From: Lysobacteraceae bacterium
GTDB taxonomy: Bacteria > Pseudomonadota > Gammaproteobacteria > Xanthomonadales > Xanthomonadaceae
Direction: 5' to 3'
DNA length: 5,401 bases
Assembly: GCA_028293685.1 (NCBI GenBank)
Contig: JAQGOI010000082.1
Span: forward strand, 1 to 5,401
Shown here: in pieces, positions 4,277 to 5,401 of the stretch
Numbering within the stretch: the first letter of the stretch is position 1
How the letters are laid out: every line of letters starts with the position of its first letter
Made by a program: the position numbers and the translations under genes
Notes under the pieces: generated by a model
The model's input: only the letters and a program-made list of their open reading frames with translations
What the model was told of the DNA's origin: nothing
Database searches by the model: none

Positions 4277-5401
4277 TCACACTGGCAACGGGTCCCCGGC
4301 GGCGGTTTCGTCCAGCACGATGGCTTCGATGCCGTCCGCCAGCGAAGCATCCACGCGTTCGATGGCCTGCAGCGTTTCGTCGCTGGCCAGCCGCATCAGT
4401 GTCACACCCTGCGTGTTGCGGCCGACCTGGGCGATCTCCGCCGCGCGCGTGCGTACCAGCGTGCCGCCATCGGAAATCAACAGGACTTCGTGGTGGTCGG
4501 ACAACTGGATCGCGCCGACGAGCTTGCCGTTGCGCGCACTTGTCTGTAGTGCGATCACGCCCTGCGTCCCGCGGCCCTTGCGCGGGTAGTCTGCGACCGG
4601 TGTGCGCTTGCCGAATCCGCGTGCACTGGCGGTGAGAATATCGCCGTCGCCTTCCACCACGATCAGGCTTCGCACCTCTTCTCCGGGAGACAGCCGGATG
4701 CCGCGCACGCCGGTCGCTGTGCGTCCCATCGGACGCACGGTATGACCGGCGAATCGAACCGCCTTGCCGTTGCTCGCGAACAGCATGATGTCGCGGGTGC
4801 CGTCCGATAGCGCGACACCCACCAGCGCATCGCCTTCGTCCAGGTTGATCGCGATCTTGCCGCGCTGCAGGCGGTAGGCGTACTCAGGCAGCGGCGTTTT
4901 CTTGACCGTGCCGTTGCGCGTCGCGAAGAACACGAACGTGCCTTCGTCGTAAGTCCGCACCGGAACAACCGCCTGGACCTTTTCGCCGGCTTCCAGCGGG
5001 ATCCAGTTGATGATCGGCCGCCCGCGCGCATTGGGGCCGGCATCGGGCAGCTGATACACCGGCAGCCAGAAGACACGGCCGGCACTGGTGAATGTCAGCA
5101 ACGTGTCGTGCGTATTGACCAGCCACAGCTGATCGATGAAATCCTCATCCTTGATCATCGCAGCGTTGCGACCCTTGCCGCCGCGCTTCTGCGCGCGATA
5201 GCTGCTGGCAGGCTGGCGTTTGGCGTACCCGGCATGCGACAGGGTGACGACGACATCTTCCGGCGCGATGAGGTCGAGGATGTCGAGATCCTCTTCGCTG
5301 GCGCGGATTTCGCTGCGCCGCTCGTCGCCGAACTCTTCCTTGAGGTTGCGCAGCTCGGTGCGGATCACATCGAGAAGCACGTCGGGATTTTCAAGGATGC
5401 C
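4277..5401 (-). CDS. gyrA: DNA gyrase subunit A, C-terminal part (5' end beyond window)
   Basis: GyrA is the breakage-reunion subunit of the GyrA2GyrB2 type II topoisomerase that introduces negative supercoils using ATP. The frame is open to the window edge, with 374 residues visible, roughly the last two fifths of a typical GyrA of about 875 residues. The visible start, GILENPDVLLDVIRTEL, followed by EEFGDERRSEI, is the end of the N-terminal domain. The DNA-wrapping beta-pinwheel domain follows. The GyrA box QKRGGKG (visible residues 71-77) marks gyrase rather than topoisomerase IV ParC, which lacks a canonical box. Repeating blade segments such as GRPIINWIPLEAGEKV, GKIAINLDEGDALV and GTQGVIAL are apparent. 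The active-site tyrosine and the quinolone-resistance region lie outside the window. The C-terminal tail is short and only mildly acidic (ends DETAAGDPLPV). The GTG at 5380 is an internal Val, not the start. Confidence 0.97.
   Translation of the reverse strand, partial: GILENPDVLLDVIRTELRNLKEEFGDERRSEIRASEEDLDILDLIAPEDVVVTLSHAGYAKRQPASSYRAQKRGGKGRNAAMIKDEDFIDQLWLVNTHDTLLTFTSAGRVFWLPVYQLPDAGPNARGRPIINWIPLEAGEKVQAVVPVRTYDEGTFVFFATRNGTVKKTPLPEYAYRLQRGKIAINLDEGDALVGVALSDGTRDIMLFASNGKAVRFAGHTVRPMGRTATGVRGIRLSPGEEVRSLIVVEGDGDILTASARGFGKRTPVADYPRKGRGTQGVIALQTSARNGKLVGAIQLSDHHEVLLISDGGTLVRTRAAEIAQVGRNTQGVTLMRLASDETLQAIERVDASLADGIEAIVLDETAAGDPLPV

Overview
The window is a GC-rich, densely coded chromosomal segment of a gammaproteobacterium. 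It most likely comes from the Xanthomonadales (Lysobacter, Xanthomonas, Luteimonas or Rhodanobacter type). This placement is inferred from the GC-rich third codon positions, the TACAAT/TACACT-like -10 elements and the close resemblance of the products to gammaproteobacterial proteins. No database search was possible. Seven protein genes fill almost the whole window and two of them run off the edges. No gene-free stretch exceeds about 170 bases, and I found no RNA gene, mobile element, CRISPR array or phage trace.

Layout. At the left edge is the 3' nine-tenths of an AcuI/YhdH-type acrylyl-CoA reductase gene (+). It is followed by a clear sigma-70-like promoter and a single-domain PilH-like response regulator gene (+). 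Convergent with that gene, only 3 bp away at the 3' ends, lies a heat-shock pair on the minus strand. Its first gene is a small heat-shock protein (Hsp20) gene, preceded by a very good sigma-32 promoter and a strong ribosome binding site. Its second gene, after 110 bp containing two hairpins, is cbpA (a DnaJ-like co-chaperone). Divergent from hsp20 is a two-gene plus-strand unit: a Prx5-type peroxiredoxin, then 22 bp later a bacterioferritin-like di-iron protein. A strong bidirectional terminator separates this unit from the convergent 3' part of gyrA, which enters from the right edge.

How the genes work together. The centre of the window is a stress-defence block. Hsp20 holds unfolding proteins and CbpA is a J-domain co-chaperone that would hand clients to DnaK, so co-expression from one heat-shock promoter makes sense. 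The peroxiredoxin removes peroxides, and the ferritin-like protein would oxidise and store Fe(II), which limits Fenton chemistry. The outer genes (acuI, the pilH-like gene, gyrA) are unrelated housekeeping or signalling genes.

I do not see a convincing new biological system. The points most worth a second look are the bacterioferritin-like protein (all six di-iron ligands kept, heme methionine replaced, Lys-rich N-terminal extension), the sigma-32-driven hsp20-cbpA arrangement with its intergenic hairpins, the back-to-back heat-shock/oxidative-stress promoter region, and the pilH-like gene lying outside any chemosensory cluster.
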